Translations under genes and position numbers: made by a program | Notes under the pieces: model-generated | The model's database searches: none | Seen by the model: the letters and a program-made list of their open reading frames with translations, nothing else | Told to the model about the DNA's origin: nothing | In this document: one piece after another, positions 4,999 through 5,939 of the stretch | How positions within the stretch are numbered: position 1 is the first letter of the stretch | Layout of the letters: each line of letters opens with the position of its first letter | From: Sphingobacteriaceae bacterium | GTDB taxonomy: Bacteria; Bacteroidota; Bacteroidia; B-17B0; Aurantibacillaceae | Reading direction: 5' to 3' | Assembly: GCA_025360355.1 (NCBI GenBank) | Contig: JANYCL010000003.1 | Span: 1 to 5,939 of the forward strand | Length of the DNA stretch: 5,939 nucleotides

Positions 4999-5939
4999 TT
5001 AATTCATTTCCTTCTTAAGATACTTTGCAGTGTGTCCTACTTTCGTTTTTATAAGTTCTTCCGGCGTTCCGGTAAATAAAACTTCTCCTCCGCCTCTACC
5101 GCCTTCAGGACCGATATCAATTAAATGATCAGCGACTTTAATAATATCCATGTTGTGTTCAATTACTAAAACAGTGCTGCCGTTATCGACTAATCGGTTC
5201 AATACTTCGAGTAAAATTCGGATGTCTTCAAAATGCAAACCTGTTGTAGGTTCATCTAAAATATAAAAAGTATTTCCGGTATCGCGTTTACTTAATTCAG
5301 TTGCTAATTTTACACGCTGCGCTTCGCCTCCGCTTAATGTTGTTGCTTGTTGTCCGAGCGTGATATAACCCAAACCAACATCTTGTAATGTTTTTATTTG
5401 ACGGTAGATCTGAGGAATACTTTCAAAATATTCGCAGGCCTGATCGATCGTCATGTTCAATACATCGCTTATGGATTTTCCTTTGAATCTTACTTCTAAT
5501 GTTTCGCGGTTGTAGCGTTTGCCGTTGCATTCATCGCAATTCACATATACATCCGGTAAAAAATTCATTTCAATTGTTTTTACTCCCGCTCCACCACAAG
5601 TTTCGCAGCGACCACCTTTTACATTGAAAGAAAATCTTCCGGGTTTATAACCGCGGATCTTTGCTTCGGGCAAATTCGCAAACAGATTTCTTATTTCACC
5701 AAAAACATTCGTGTACGTTGCTGGATTACTGCGCGGTGTTCTTCCAATTGGTGATTGATCGATCTCAATTATTTTATCAATGTTATCAATTCCTGTTATG
5801 GATTTGTATGCTAAAGGTTTTTTCTCTGCATTATAAAAGTGAGCTGATAGAATTGGATACAAAGTTTCATTGATCAAACTTGATTTACCGCTTCCGCTCA
5901 CTCCTGTCACACAAATAAATTTTCCCAATGGAAAATCAA
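4999..5939 (-). CDS. uvrA: UvrA excinuclease ATPase subunit, C-terminal third (5' part beyond the window)
   Basis: Damage-recognition ATPase of the UvrABC nucleotide excision repair system, a dimeric ABC-type protein that loads UvrB at lesions. The frame is open to the right edge: the residues before the TTG at 5928 read D-F-P, giving the family sequence FPLGKFICVTGVSGSGKSS, so that TTG is an internal leucine and about two thirds of the roughly 940-residue protein lies outside. Counting from that leucine, I see Walker A GVSGSGKS (9-16), the zinc module with CETC (108-111) and CDEC (131-134), i.e. CxxC-x19-CxxC, the ABC signature LSGGEAQ (198-204), Walker B FYILDEP (221-227) and the H-loop IEHN (256-259). 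This is the second nucleotide-binding domain. The end GHTAKYLKKEMN is the normal UvrA C-terminus. All key residues are intact. The exported-protein gene follows after 14 bp on the same strand. Confidence 0.98.
   Translation of the reverse strand, partial: DFPLGKFICVTGVSGSGKSSLINETLYPILSAHFYNAEKKPLAYKSITGIDNIDKIIEIDQSPIGRTPRSNPATYTNVFGEIRNLFANLPEAKIRGYKPGRFSFNVKGGRCETCGGAGVKTIEMNFLPDVYVNCDECNGKRYNRETLEVRFKGKSISDVLNMTIDQACEYFESIPQIYRQIKTLQDVGLGYITLGQQATTLSGGEAQRVKLATELSKRDTGNTFYILDEPTTGLHFEDIRILLEVLNRLVDNGSTVLVIEHNMDIIKVADHLIDIGPEGGRGGGEVLFTGTPEELIKTKVGHTAKYLKKEMN

Noticed and set aside
5926..5928. TTG at 5928 (minus strand) as the start of a short UvrA-like ATPase
   Set aside because: The preceding codons read D-F-P in the same frame, giving the usual UvrA FPLGKFICVTGVSGSGKSS context, so it is an internal leucine of a full UvrA cut by the window edge.

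Overview
The window looks like chromosomal DNA of a low-GC member of the Bacteroidota (Flavobacteriia/Sphingobacteriia-like). The evidence is AT-rich codon use, signal peptides that end just before a glutamine (CNA|Q and LLC|Q), A-rich translation starts with no Shine-Dalgarno sequence, exact matches to the Bacteroidota -7 promoter box TAnnTTTG, and a stand-alone ORF6N-domain protein and a TPR/coiled-coil signalling protein of types common in that phylum. No close species can be named from the sequence alone.

Layout. Positions 1-2154 (+) hold the 3' part of a UvrD/PcrA superfamily 1 helicase that enters from the left edge. It ends tail-to-tail with an ORF6N-domain DNA-binding protein (2720-2151, -); the two stop codons overlap in the palindrome TTAA. 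A 285-bp divergent intergenic region (2721-3005) follows. It carries a TAnnTTTG box for the ORF6N gene, a cluster of alternating TAGCAA/TTGCTA words, and two adjacent perfect hairpins, the second of which has a TAnnTTTG box on each strand. Next is a secreted/membrane TPR protein (3006-4337, +) with six 40-residue repeats, one transmembrane helix and a coiled coil, but no catalytic output domain. It converges on a small exported, probably beta-rich protein (4984-4430, -). The 3' end of that gene runs into a tRNA-like 3' half and a T-run (4364-4440). The right edge (5939-4999, -) is the C-terminal third of UvrA, 14 bp upstream of the exported-protein gene and probably co-transcribed with it.

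How the parts relate. The two edge genes, uvrD/pcrA and uvrA, both act in nucleotide excision repair and point towards each other. The three genes between them have no evident repair role. The ORF6N gene is the most accessory-looking: phage-type DNA-binding family, two unusual DNA symmetries (one inside its own coding sequence) and candidate operator words next to its promoter. Together these suggest, but do not prove, autoregulation. I see no CRISPR array, transposase, rRNA, intact tRNA or recognisable defence system. The best leads are the 27-bp palindrome inside the ORF6N gene, the paired intergenic hairpins, the output-less TPR sensor and the tRNA 3'-half-like sequence.
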